In this document: positions 34,763-44,609 of the stretch, in pieces
Position numbering within the stretch: the first letter of the stretch is position 1
How the letters are laid out: each line of letters begins with the position of its first letter
Source: Sesamum alatum
Taxonomy: Eukaryota > Streptophyta > Magnoliopsida > Lamiales > Pedaliaceae
Assembly: GCA_034509735.1 (NCBI GenBank)
Contig: JACGWO010000010.1
Location: 15,327,193-15,391,192, forward strand
Reading direction: 5' to 3'
DNA: 64,000 bases
Position numbers and translations under genes: made by a program
Notes under the pieces: model-generated
What the model was told of the DNA's origin: nothing
The model's database searches: none
The model's input: the letters and a program-made list of their open reading frames with translations, nothing else

Positions 34763-34945
34763 TGAGACTGAGGGCTCTCACATAATTAAAAGTTTATGAG
34801 CTCGAGTTTCATAAATGTGTGTATGTCTATTTCTATAATAATTTATTATTTTTTTATGTAGTTTGAATGTGCTTGTTGATTTGAATTATTGATGTATTAA
34901 ATTAACCTTTGAATTTGAATGTATTGAATTATATATTTAAAAAAA
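34763..34945 (+). mobile_element. Degraded SINE
   Basis: A box-B-like GCTCGAGTTTC lies at about 34800. The body is T-rich and an A-tail ends near 34946. AATCTAAGATATTT before it and AATCTAAGATTTT after the tail look like a target duplication. Box A is too decayed to call with confidence. Confidence 0.5.
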
Positions 34946-35518
34946 AATCTAAGATTTTCGGTTTTTCTTTACAAACTTTGATTTTTGGATAAATTATTTC
35001 ATTTTCTAATTTTTTAGAGAAAAAGTAATTATGACGTTGGGATTCATAATTTCATAATTAATTTTGCAAAAGCGATTTGTAGTTAAATTTCAAAATTAAC
35101 CTCATTACTAAGGAAATGAAGAGATTAAACAAAATATTTAATGAACATTATGGATAATTAGAAAAAAATAATTGTTCATTATTATTTATATATGAAATTT
35201 AATAAAATTTAATCACAAAAGTACTTATTAAAAATAATTCCAAACAATGCAAGAAATTGCCAAGTATGATTGTATTAGTCAATAGTAAAGCAAACAGGGG
35301 CTAAGTGATACATAGTTATTTATAATTAGATTATATAAATAATTATAAAGTAAAATGGCATAAAAATTGCATTTTAGGGATCATTAATATACTTAGCCTA
35401 AAATAATTTACATCTTTTTTGTTACAAAAAGTTAGTATAATTTCGACTCATATCACCAACACCAGCCAAAGCATACCTTATTTGTATTTTATACTCCTAA
35501 AGTATGCAACCCTCATCA
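34946..35518. other. No recognised feature
   Basis: AT-rich intergenic DNA with no open frame or repeat boundary that I can support. Confidence 0.4.
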
Positions 35519-35526
35519 ATTATTCC

Positions 35527-35877
35527 TAGGGGTGTAAATGATTCGAGTCTAGCCAAATATATTATTGTTCAAACTTATTTGAATTATTATTTAGTTTCAA
35601 AAATTATGTTTGAATTTGGTTTGATTATTGTTCTAATCGAGCTCAAGCAAGCTTTAATTGGAACAAACATGAGTTGAGCTCGAGTAATTTGATATTTTTA
35701 AGAATATTCTATTATTTTTGTACTAATGGAATCGAGTTCGAGCCAAACTTAAAAGTTTATCGAACGAATTTGTTTGTTCAAGTTTGGTTTATTAAGTTTA
35801 ACAAATCGAGTTCAAACGAGTTCTTATTGATCGATTTCAATTGAGTTTTGAATAGTTTGTTTAGTTTTTCAGCCCTA
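35527..35877. mobile_element. hAT-type MITE
   Basis: The ends TAGGGGTGTAAA and the complement of TAGGGCTGAAAA are inverted repeats. Flanks ATTATTCC (35519-35526) and ATTACCCC (35878-35885) match at 6 of 8, consistent with an 8-bp hAT duplication. It encodes no protein. Confidence 0.6.
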
Positions 35878-35885
35878 ATTACCCC

Positions 35886-36621
35886 CTTAAACTAAAGAAA
35901 CCTTCCCTTACCCCATATTTCTGAGATAATTCTTTATGATAAACGTAAATGGACAAAAATACTTTTGATATTATAAGGCGTATGATATATTCACTTTAAT
36001 ATCCCATACAATAAAATATATCAATCGATTTAATTTCAAATTTTATTCAATAATGTTGTTGATAAAATTGATACTTGGTGCAGGTCGGAGAATGTCCAAA
36101 TCGAGTGTTTAAGAACTTGAGAAGAAAAAGATTATTACGCTTGCTGGGTGGTTTTCAATAAAAATCCTCCGATTCCTAACTTAGTTCGTTGAGGTCGAAA
36201 GGAAGCATAAAGGCTGGTATAAGCGCAATAAATAACGTACCAATAAATGAAGTGGTTGAGTGTATTCATAGGCCAAATGTCTGTACTTTTATGGATCCAC
36301 GTGGCTTGATCTTGAGTCATCACACGTGGAGTGATCTAAATACCTAATTTCGACAGTTCTGATCGGCCCAATCTCAGTTAAAAGTGCACGGATCCTTCTC
36401 CATTGTTTTTTATTATGGGTATTTTGATTCTTTTAATCGTACTCCTAATATATCTCCATCAATACTAAATTAGTATAAATTAATAAAGTAAAAAATAATT
36501 ATTTCAAATTTGATTGTACAAATATCCGTATTCAAATTAGGAAAATAAAGAATATTGCAAAGACTCCTTAATTAACCAAAAAATACCATATTAAGACCAG
36601 TGTAATTAAACCCGTATAAAT
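35886..36621. other. No recognised feature
   Basis: It includes a less AT-rich block (36080-36400) with CACGTGG strings, which could be debris of an LTR or a promoter. No coding sequence or repeat ends are visible. Confidence 0.35.
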
Positions 36622-36954
36622 CAGTGTTATTAAACTCGGACTGGAACGATCAGTTCAACCGGTCTGATCGAGAACCAATCAAGTATCTAGTCCGGGTCAT
36701 CGATATAAAATCGGTATCAATTGGACTGGTGTGGACCAGTCAAAATTGGTCCAACCGACACCCAGTTGACCTAATTTTTTTTTAAAAAAAATTAAAATTA
36801 ATAATATATATTCCACTAAAAAATAATATAGTGAAATATACAAAGAAAAAATAAATGTCAAAGAAAATAAATAGACAATTACTTCTTAAATAATTATTCA
36901 AACCAACTATCACCATATTTATAGTGTAAATAGTTTAAACTTTCCTATACTTTT

Positions 36955-37550
36955 TTTTATGTGGGACAATGAACATATTTATAGTGTTAATAACTTAAGA
37001 TTCTTTATTGTTTTTCCAATGTGGGACAAATGACAAAGTGTTCAATCACCAATGAAGCCTAGCTCAGTTGGCGAACTTGAGGCCCCATGATCCTTGAGGT
37101 CATGGGTTCGAATCCCCTGCGTGGGATGATTTGTTTCTACTGCATAATAGGTTTATTTGTTTATACTGTATAGTAGGTTATTTGTTGTTGTAATAGCACG
37201 ATGTTAGTATATGTGATATTGTTGATAGGAATGTTGTATTTGTCTCTTGATACTGACAGAATTGATTGTAATCGCTTTATTTCAATTAATAAAATTCATC
37301 TCTTCCAACTCAAAAAAAAAAAAAAAAAAGACAAAGTGTTCAATCTTGATTTACACTTTTTCAATGTGGGATAATGAGCATATATATAGTGTAAATAACT
37401 TATGTTTCCTTAGTTTTTTTTTTTTTTTTTCCAATATGGGACAAATAAGAAAGTGTTCAATCTTGATTTATACATTTTCAATGTGGGACAGTGAGAAAGA
37501 ATTTAAATTATATTTATTTATATATTTTTCCATATGGGATAATGAACACT
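36955..37550. repeat. Diverged tandem repeats around CAATGTGGGACAA
   Basis: CAATGTGGGACAA or close variants occur near 36960, 37018, 37363, 37432, 37480 and 37530. They are followed by alternating TGAACATATTTATAGTGTAAAT or AAGTGTTCAATCTTGATTTA arms. The SINE at 37048 inserted into one of these units and duplicated GACAAAGTGTTCAATC. Confidence 0.65.
37048..37329 (+). mobile_element. tRNA-derived SINE with intact target duplication
   Basis: Box A TAGCTCAGTTGG (37060) and box B GGTTCGAATCC (37107) of a Pol III promoter are followed by a body and an A-tail of about 18 bases. GACAAAGTGTTCAATC (37032-37047) is repeated exactly after the tail (37330-37345). This is a clean, rather young plant SINE. 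Confidence 0.9.
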
Positions 37551-37818
37551 TCTAATAGTCAATAGAGTTTTTATTTATATGAAGGCAATGATTGTTAAAA
37601 TATTCCTATAAATTGTATTTATTTAATCAATTCAGATATAATGTATTTGGGGTTTTTCAATTTTAAATTTTTGTTAGTTTGAATTTTAATTTAATTTATT
37701 TTTCCCAAGAAGTTTGTTGGTTTTTTATTATTAAATTATTATAGATTGTATTCATTAATAAATTGTATCATTGTATAAAAAAATTGCTATAAATTGTATT
37801 TATTTAATTTATTAATAT

Positions 37819-38616
37819 TGATGTGGGAAGCAAAACGAGGACCAAATAAACAAAGCTGGGGAAACGAGGCAAGAGTACACGAGGGCAAAAAGTGGAGATG
37901 ACAAAGATTACCTAGAAGAGATGACGAAGCTATGGCTATGAGGATCAGGGGGTAGGATAACGAGGCTCGGAGGTACGAGGGCTACCAAAAGAAGACGACG
38001 AGGGCGTGGCTACGAGGACCAGGAGGTAAGATGACAAGGCTAGAGGTAGCTAGGCTCGAAGGGGAGAGACGATGAGGCCATGGCTACGAGGATCTGGAGG
38101 TAGGATGACGAGGCTCGGACGTACGAGGACTACCGAGAGAAGACGACGAGGACGTGGCTATGAGGACCAAGAGGTAGGATGATGAGGCTCGAATATACGA
38201 GGGGTACTAGGAGAAGATAACGAGGCCTGGGAAGAAAAGGAGGCCCTTGGGATCCGAGCCACTAAGGCCTAAGGAAGATAACAAAGAAGGATGGAAAAGG
38301 GAGGAATGCATAAGAGCGCTTCTTCGTAAAAACTACGAGGCCTCATGCTAAGAGAGCTCATAAAACAATGTCTAGAAGGCTACGACCAAGAGCTCGTAGA
38401 GAGATAAAAGATCTCAAGATATTCGTATCTCAACCAACTTGGGCTGACACATGCAAGTGGATCAGGGGCAGGTACCATGAACCTGCTAAGAATGCTTTCT
38501 CAAAAACCTTCTATAAATACCTTCATAAGGAAGGCATTGAAGACACAGAACAAATAAGAGAAAAAAAGAAGTTGTTTTATCCTTATTTGAGTTAAAAACA
38601 AAATCCACTCACATCA
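37819..38616 (+). repeat. 5' LTR of the Tat element
   Basis: 798 bp, with termini TGATGTGGGAAG and CACTCACATCA. Its first half is built of diverged 60- to 70-bp repeats rich in GACGAGGCTCGG and TACGAGGACCA. The 3' half includes TTCTATAAATACC, a likely TATA box at 38510-38522. Confidence 0.9.
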
Positions 38617-38636
38617 GATTGGCGCTGTCTGTGGGA
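38617..38636 (+). promoter_or_regulatory. Primer binding site of the Tat element
   Basis: GATTGGCGCTGTCTGTGGGA follows the LTR directly. Plant Tat elements usually carry TTGGCGCCGTCTGTGGGA-like sites, so this copy differs by one base. Confidence 0.8.
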
Positions 38637-38694
38637 AACTCAAAGATTATAAGGAAAAAAAAAAAAGAAAAGAGGAGAGGAGAGAAAACAAACC

Positions 38695-40166
38695 ATGGTA
38701 AGATCACAAGAGGAGAATAACTTGCCTTGAGAAAGAACCCCCTTACGGGAAAATAGGCAAGGAGACGAAGTATCAGAGGGAGCCTCAAACTCACGAGAAC
38801 CATCAAGGCAACCACATCAAACGACGGAGGAAATAAAGCACCTATTAGAAGAAGCGGCGGAAAAGGGAGCTAGAGTAGCACTTAAAGTAATGGAAACCAT
38901 GAAGGGAGAAAAATCTCGATCAGGAGAGCAGATTCCTCTTCCCCAAAAGAGACAAGAACCTGTAACCCCTCCAGTAGAGCCCCTTATGAAACGACCTGAG
39001 CATTCCTCCCTCAAAGACCCTCGCATAGAGGCATTGCGAAGGGAACTCAATGAGCTACGCTAGCAAATTGCCCTAACTATTCCCCGAACTAGGAAAGGAA
39101 GCCCATTTTCCCCCGAGATCCTGACAGCTATTTTGCAGATCATATGTGCCTTCCCCAGCTAATCAGCTATGGTGGTGGGGGGGGGGGGGATAAGAGACCC
39201 CCAGGATCATGTGGATCAATTCATGGCGGCCATGGACCTGCTGGGATCAGATGACCCACTATTGTGCTGAATCTTCCATACCACACTAGTGGGGAGAGCT
39301 CAAACATGGTTCGTCCAGCTACCAATGGGATCCATTAAAAACTTTGATCAAATAGCACAAATTTTGTGCACCATTTTGCTGGAAATAAGAAATATCCTAA
39401 AAATCCCAGTCACCTCCTGGCTATAATACAAGAAGAAGGGGAATTGCTCCGAAGTTATGTACAGCGATTCGCCAATGAAGTACTCGACGTACCCACTGTT
39501 AGTCTGGAATTTTTTTCGGGAATCATGGCCCAAGGACTACGCAATGGAGGATTGGCCGATTCTCTCATAGGAGAACCAACAGCTAACTGGGATAAGTTGT
39601 CAAAAAGAGCCGAAAGGTTTATCCTCATAGAGGAATCCAGGAAAGCAAAAAGTTTCCGTTTCCCTCAAAAGGAGGCACCAAGGGAAAGGTAGAAGAGAAC
39701 GCTCGAGGGAAAACACGAGGACCGCTCACGACCATCACATGATTATACCCCACTAAAAACTACGAGCACACAAGCCCTCATGGTGGTTGAAAAGAACAGG
39801 AACTTGCGCTGGCCGGTGTGAATGAAAAATAGTTGGAGGCGAACCAGGTTGTCAAAATTCTGCAACTTCCATCAAGATAGAGGACATACCACAGAAGAGT
39901 GCATCCATCTCAAGGAGGAATTAGAAAGGTTGATCCAAATGGGGCAGGTGGAAGAAATAACCAACACACCTCGGCCAGAATTTCCAAAAAGCCAAGACAG
40001 GGATAGGGTGGCGCGCGAAATACCCCCTAGAGCACAGACGGAAGCGGCACATGAAAATTGGCCAAGAGGAAATGTGGTAAGCGTCATAGAGGGAGGAATT
40101 TATGGAGGGGCTACCAGGATTGCTAGCAAGAGAATCTTAAGGGAAATTAAGGGTCTATTTTTATAG
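38695..40166 (+). pseudogene. Tat gag, with stops and frameshifts
   Basis: From the ATG at 38695 the frame reads MVRSQEENNLP, then a stop, then a charged N-terminal region up to RRELNELR and another stop. After a run of 13 G at 39178-39190 a shifted frame gives DHVDQFMAAMDLLGSDDPLL, TLVGRAQTWFVQLPMGSI and YVQRFANEVLDVP, the retrotransposon Gag core (PF03732 type). A further shifted frame (39822-40166) gives the knuckle CNFHQDRGHTTEEC, a CX2H-GHX4C variant common in Tat Gags. At least four stops interrupt it, so it cannot make a working capsid protein. Confidence 0.85.
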
Positions 40167-40201
40167 GATGTTGCACAAAGAACCGAGATCCAGCAAAAAA
40201 T

Positions 40202-40735
40202 GTCCCTATCCAGTTCAATATGGCGAACGAGGAAGGAATCATTTTTCCACACGAGGAGGCATTGGTTATCTCGGCTGTAATCTCTAATGTTGAAGTGAGA
40301 AGGATACTAATTGATAGTGAGAGCTCAGTGGATGTCTTGTTCCTGAGTGCCTTCCGAGAGATGGGACTGAACCAGCAAATTATCCAGCTCCATGAGACCA
40401 CTTTGGTGGGATTTGAAGGGAGTACTATCCGTACAGTGGGGAAAGTTTCTTTGCCCGTATCCATAGGGGATGAGCCCCGCCGAATAACTCATGTGTCGAA
40501 ATTCTCTGTAGCAGACACAACGCAATCAGGGTACAATGTCATCTTGGGGAGACCAACCCTCAATGCCATCAGAGCAGTGATTTCTACCTCATGCCTTAAG
40601 GTAAAATTCCCAACGATAAAAGGAGTGGGTGAAGTGAGAGGCGAACAGCAGAAAGCACGAGAATGCAGATGTGCATGGCTCAGACGGGTTGAGGGGATAA
40701 GCCCCCCCCCCCCCTCAAGAAGGGATAACCCATGA
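40202..40735 (+). pseudogene. Tat aspartic protease, active-site motif altered
   Basis: The frame PIQFNMANEEGIIFPHEEAL leads to RRILIDSESSVDVLFLSAFR and ends the domain with YNVILGRPTLNAIRAVISTS. The retroviral-type protease triad is D-S/T-G; here the Gly is Glu (codon at 40319-40321). The rest of the fold, including ILGRP, is well kept. The frame ends at 40735 after a run of 12 C at 40701-40712, which probably shifted the link to RT. Confidence 0.85.
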
Positions 40736-40796
40736 TCGAATGGACGCAGTAGACGAAACGCAACTGGTAGTGTTAAGCCCCAAGGCTCCATAAAAA

Positions 40797-41700
40797 GTGG
40801 TCAAAGTAGGGAAAAACTTACCCCCGGAAGAGGTTGTGGTCTTGACGGCATTCTTAAAAGAAAATTGTGACTTATTTAAATGGGGAGAAGGAGGAGCACC
40901 AGGCATAGATGAATCCATGGCCGTGCATGCACTCCGAGTGCGACCGGAGGCTATCCCGGTAAAACAAAAAAAGAGAAGTTTTGGGGTCGAAAGAAACAAA
41001 GCAATCCAAGAGGAGGTGCAAAGATTGCTCCAGTCCAACCATATACGCGAAGTTTTCTATCCCGACTGGATTGCCAACGTGGTGTTAGTCCCGAAAGCTG
41101 ACGGAAAGTGGAGAATGTGCGTAGACTTCACCGACCTGAATAAAGCCTGCCCCAAAGACTCGTACCCTTTACCCCGCATTGATCAACTAGTGGATTCCAC
41201 TTCTGGTTGTGAAAGATTAAGCATGTTGGATGCTTACCAAGGATACAACCAGATCAGGTTTTTGCGCGAAGATCAGGAGAAGACCAGCTTTATTACCGAA
41301 CGCAGATTATATTGTTATAATGTGATGCCATTCGGGTTGAAAAACGCAGGAGCCACCTATCAAAGACTGGTAAACAAGGTCTTTGCCCAACAAATTGGCA
41401 GAAACATGGAAGTTTATGTCAACGATATATTGGTCAAAAGCCTACTCCAAACATAGCATTTGGAGGATCTGGGAGAATGCTTCTCACAACTCAAAAAGTA
41501 CAAGATAAAGCTCAACCCGAAGAAATGTGTATCCGGAGTAACAGGAGGAAAATTTCTAGGTTACTTGGTTACCTAAAGAGAAATCAAAGCCAACCCAGAT
41601 AAGATTAAAGCTATACATTCCATGAGGGAACCACGAAGCGTGAAAGAGGTGCAGCAGCTAACCGGAATGATAGCCTCGCTAAATCGATTCATATCCTGAG
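40797..41700 (+). pseudogene. Tat reverse transcriptase, catalytic Asp lost
   Basis: It reads WIANVVLVPKADGKWRMCVD, FTDLNKACPKDSYPLPRID, LSMLDAYQGYNQI and VMPFGLKNAGATYQRLVNKV, the fingers and palm of gypsy RT. The catalytic box should be Y-V-D-D; here it is YVND (Asn codon at 41421-41423). A stop follows at 41454-41456. The same frame then resumes HLEDLGECFSQLKKYKIKLN, with two further stops before 41700. The enzyme is inactive. Confidence 0.9.
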
Positions 41701-42148
41701 CAACAGACAAAGGATTCCCTTTTTCAAGGTCCTGAGAAATAAGGAAAATTTCGAGTGGACCCCAGAATGTCGCCAAGCTTTCTCAGCCTTAAAAGAATAC
41801 CTGATGAGACCCCCCCTGCTATGTAAGCCTGAGGAGGGAGAAAAACTGTTGATTTACTTAGCGGTCTCCGAAGAAGCCATTAGCGCCGTCTTAGCTAAAG
41901 ACAGGAATGGGCTCCACTTGCTGGTATACTACACGGGACATATGCTCCAAGGGGCGGAAGTCAGGTACACCTCACTAGAAAAATTAGTCCTCAGCCTAGT
42001 CCAAGCAGCACGAAAATTATGCCCCTGCTTCCTGGCCCATCCCATCATCGTACTCACAGATCAGCCCTTGAAACATGCCCTGCAAAGAAGTACCGGCAGC
42101 AGGATGATAAAATGGTCTTACGAGCTTCATGAATTCGACCTGACCTAA
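41701..42148 (+). pseudogene. Tat RNase H (first domain)
   Basis: A frame shifted from that of RT reads KENFEWTPECRQAFSALKEY, LLIYLAVSEEAISAVLAKD, YYTGHMLQGAEVRYTSLEKL and HPIIVLTDQPLKHALQR, typical of the RNase H linked to gypsy RT. The alternation of frames upstream and downstream shows accumulated indels. Confidence 0.85.
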
Positions 42149-42149
42149 G

Positions 42150-42641
42150 AATAGCCATCAAAGCCCAAACCCTGGCAGATTTTGTAGCCAAAGCCCCCCA
42201 TGAACCAGAGGGTCCTACGGGTACTTGGGCACTCCATGTGGATGGATCAACAGCGGGAAAGCAAGCCGGAGGAGGCGTGGTGTTGGTTAGCCAAAAGGTG
42301 ACGACCTACAATTTGCTATCAAGTTCGACAGTGCCTTATCCAACAATGAAGCTGAGTATGAAACCTTACTTGTAGGAATGAAGCTGGCTTTAGAGGTCGG
42401 GGCTCGAAGGATAAATATATATACCGATTCCCAACTCGTAGTAGAGCAGACGAGAGGAACCTCTGAAGCTAAAGACGATAGAATGAAAAGGCTTTCAATG
42501 AAGGTGTGTGAACGAAAGAAGAAATTTGAAACTTGCGAAATCTTTCAAGTCCCGCGAAGTGACAATAGCAAAGCTGACGGGCTAGCTCGAATCGGGAGCA
42601 GTGTGGCCGATATGGACACCACCCATATATATCAATCTTAA
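42150..42641 (+). pseudogene. Second RNase H-like domain (Tat-specific)
   Basis: The pieces GTWALHVDGSTAGKQAGGGV, KLALEVGARRINIYTDSQLV and VPRSDNSKADGLARIGSS carry the D (VDGS), D (YTDSQ) and C-terminal D of an RNase H fold that is distinct from the first. Such an additional RNase H between the RT-linked RNase H and integrase is known from Tat elements. One frameshift (near 42305) separates the first piece from the second. Confidence 0.8.
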
Positions 42642-42654
42642 AAGTCAGTCCAGA

Positions 42655-43931
42655 GGGACAGAAGAAGGGAACCCATGCCGTACAGAGTCAATGGACATAT
42701 CCTGGATGGATGAGATCCGTGACTACCTAGAAAATGTAAAATTGCCAGGAGACTCCACTAATGCAAGGAGAATCAAAAAAGTATCCGGAAGATTCTTCCT
42801 CGATTAGGGGTACCTATTCAAAAAGTCTATAGTTGGTTCTCCCCTTCAATGCTTAACTCTTGAGGAAGCATTGAAAGTACTAAAGGAAATTCATGAAGGA
42901 AGTTGTGAAAATCACTTCGGGGGAAGGAGCTTAGCACTAAAAGTCACTAGGAACGGATATTTCTGGCCTACTCTCCTGAGAGATAGTCTACAGTTGGCTA
43001 AAAAATGCCTACATTGTCAACTACACGGGAATCTAGTACATGTGCTAGGAGCTAAAATCGATTTTATGGCTCTTACCTGGCCGTTCGATCACTGGGGAAT
43101 CGATATAGTGGGACTTTTCCCACTCGGAAAGAGACAGAAGAAATTTCTAGTGGTTGCGGTAGATCATTTCACAAAATGGATCGAGGCAGAACCCCTGGCC
43201 AAAATCACGGAGGCCAGCATGATAGGATTCGTATGGAAAGCAATTATATGCCATTTCGGAATACCATGCAAGCTCACTTCAGATAATGACACTCAATTCC
43301 GGGGAAAACGCTTCTCAAATTGGTGCCGCGAATGGGGAGTAAAACAAATCTTCACCTTCGTCGGCAATCCTAAGGCAAATGGCCAGACGGAGGTAAGCAA
43401 CCGCATCTTGCTTCAAAACCTGAAAGCTAAGTTGGGAGCCTCCCAAAAATGGATGGGTAGATGAAATCCCAGGAGTCTTGTGGGCTTACCGAACTACCCC
43501 ACGATCTAGCACCGGGGAAACCCCCTTTTTGTTGGTCCACGGCTCGGAAGCTCTCATCCCACCAGAAATTTGTGAACCCACGGTTAGATCTACCACATAT
43601 GAAGAAGAAGCGAACAGAGAAGCACGAAGTCTAGACCTGGAACTAATAGAGGAAAAAAGGGCTATCGCTAGGGTGAGGATGGAAAATTATAAACGGCGAG
43701 TGATGCGCGCCTACAACTCCATAGTAAAAAGAGCGGGTCCTACAAGTAGGGGATTTAGTCCTAAAAAAAATGGAGGTACAAAGGGCCACGAGAAAGCTAG
43801 ATCCTAAATGGGAGGGGCCTTACCGGATCAAAGCTATAATACGCGAGGACACTTACAAACTCGACACCTTGGATGGAAAAGAGATCCCTCGAAGCTGGTG
43901 TGTCCAGAATTTAAGAAAATTCTATTGCTGA
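42655..43931 (+). pseudogene. Tat integrase
   Basis: An N-terminal zinc finger (HEGSCENHFGG and KKCLHCQ) is followed by the catalytic core: GIDIVGLFPLGKR (Asp), LTSDNDTQFRGKRF (Asp) and NPKANGQTEVSNRIL (Glu), so the D,D,E set is present. After a frameshift at about 43460 it continues LWAYRTTPRSSTGETPFLL, then (shifted again near 43745) RATRKLDPKWEGPYRIKAII and ends NLRKFYC with a stop at 43931. A stop near 42805 breaks the link to RNase H. The core is the best-kept part of the element. Confidence 0.9.
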
Positions 43932-44084
43932 AGAGCATATGTATATATATATATATATATGAATAAAACATGTGCATATGTGATCCAAAAGACTGATGAA
44001 ATACACGGACATATGTATGAACTAAGGAACGCTTTTCTGAGCATCACATTCTTATTAAGATAGAAGACTCCCACTTGTCCGATA

Positions 44085-44225
44085 AAGCTCTACGAGACGA
44101 GCTGCTACAAAAAGGGGATAACTTGCACCCTGAGCTCTACAAGACGAGCTACCACAAAAAGGGATAACTTGCACCCCGAAGCTCTACAAAAACAAGCTAC
44201 TACAAGTAAGGAGTTTTTTTTTTAG
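44085..44225 (+). repeat. Tandem repeat downstream of integrase, about 60-bp unit
   Basis: AGCTCTACGAGACGAGCTGC followed by ACAAAAAGGGGATAACTTGC recurs at about 44144 and again in part at 44180. Such repeats are common in the 3' non-coding part of Tat elements. Confidence 0.65.
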
Positions 44226-44609
44226 CTCTAAAGCTCAATCGAGAACCTATTTACAAGCAAAAACTTATATTACAAGAAAGCATCACCAAACAGCTCGTGC
44301 CTTTTTTGTCGGGTTAGAACAGACCGCTAACATAATAGGGGACCACTTGAAAATTTTCCAAAGATGTTACCCCAACAGGAGGGTACCCAAAACCTGTAGA
44401 ACCTAAGCATATAACCTGGACCCTACTCCCTGCACAAAGTTCGAAAAGTGTTTTCACATGTAGAAAGGAAGAATGATTAAAATACTTAAAATAAGAACAC
44501 AGTTTGTACAAAGAAGCAACAATAAATAAAAAATACATCTAATCTCCCGAAGATCCCTCACCCCTAACATGGCCAAAACCATCAGCTCGAACACTTACAA
44601 AGCTTAAAT

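Noticed and set aside
37057..37130. Possible tRNA gene (box A and box B)
   Set aside because: The acceptor and other stems do not pair properly, and an A-tail and a perfect 16-bp duplication show it is the head of a SINE.
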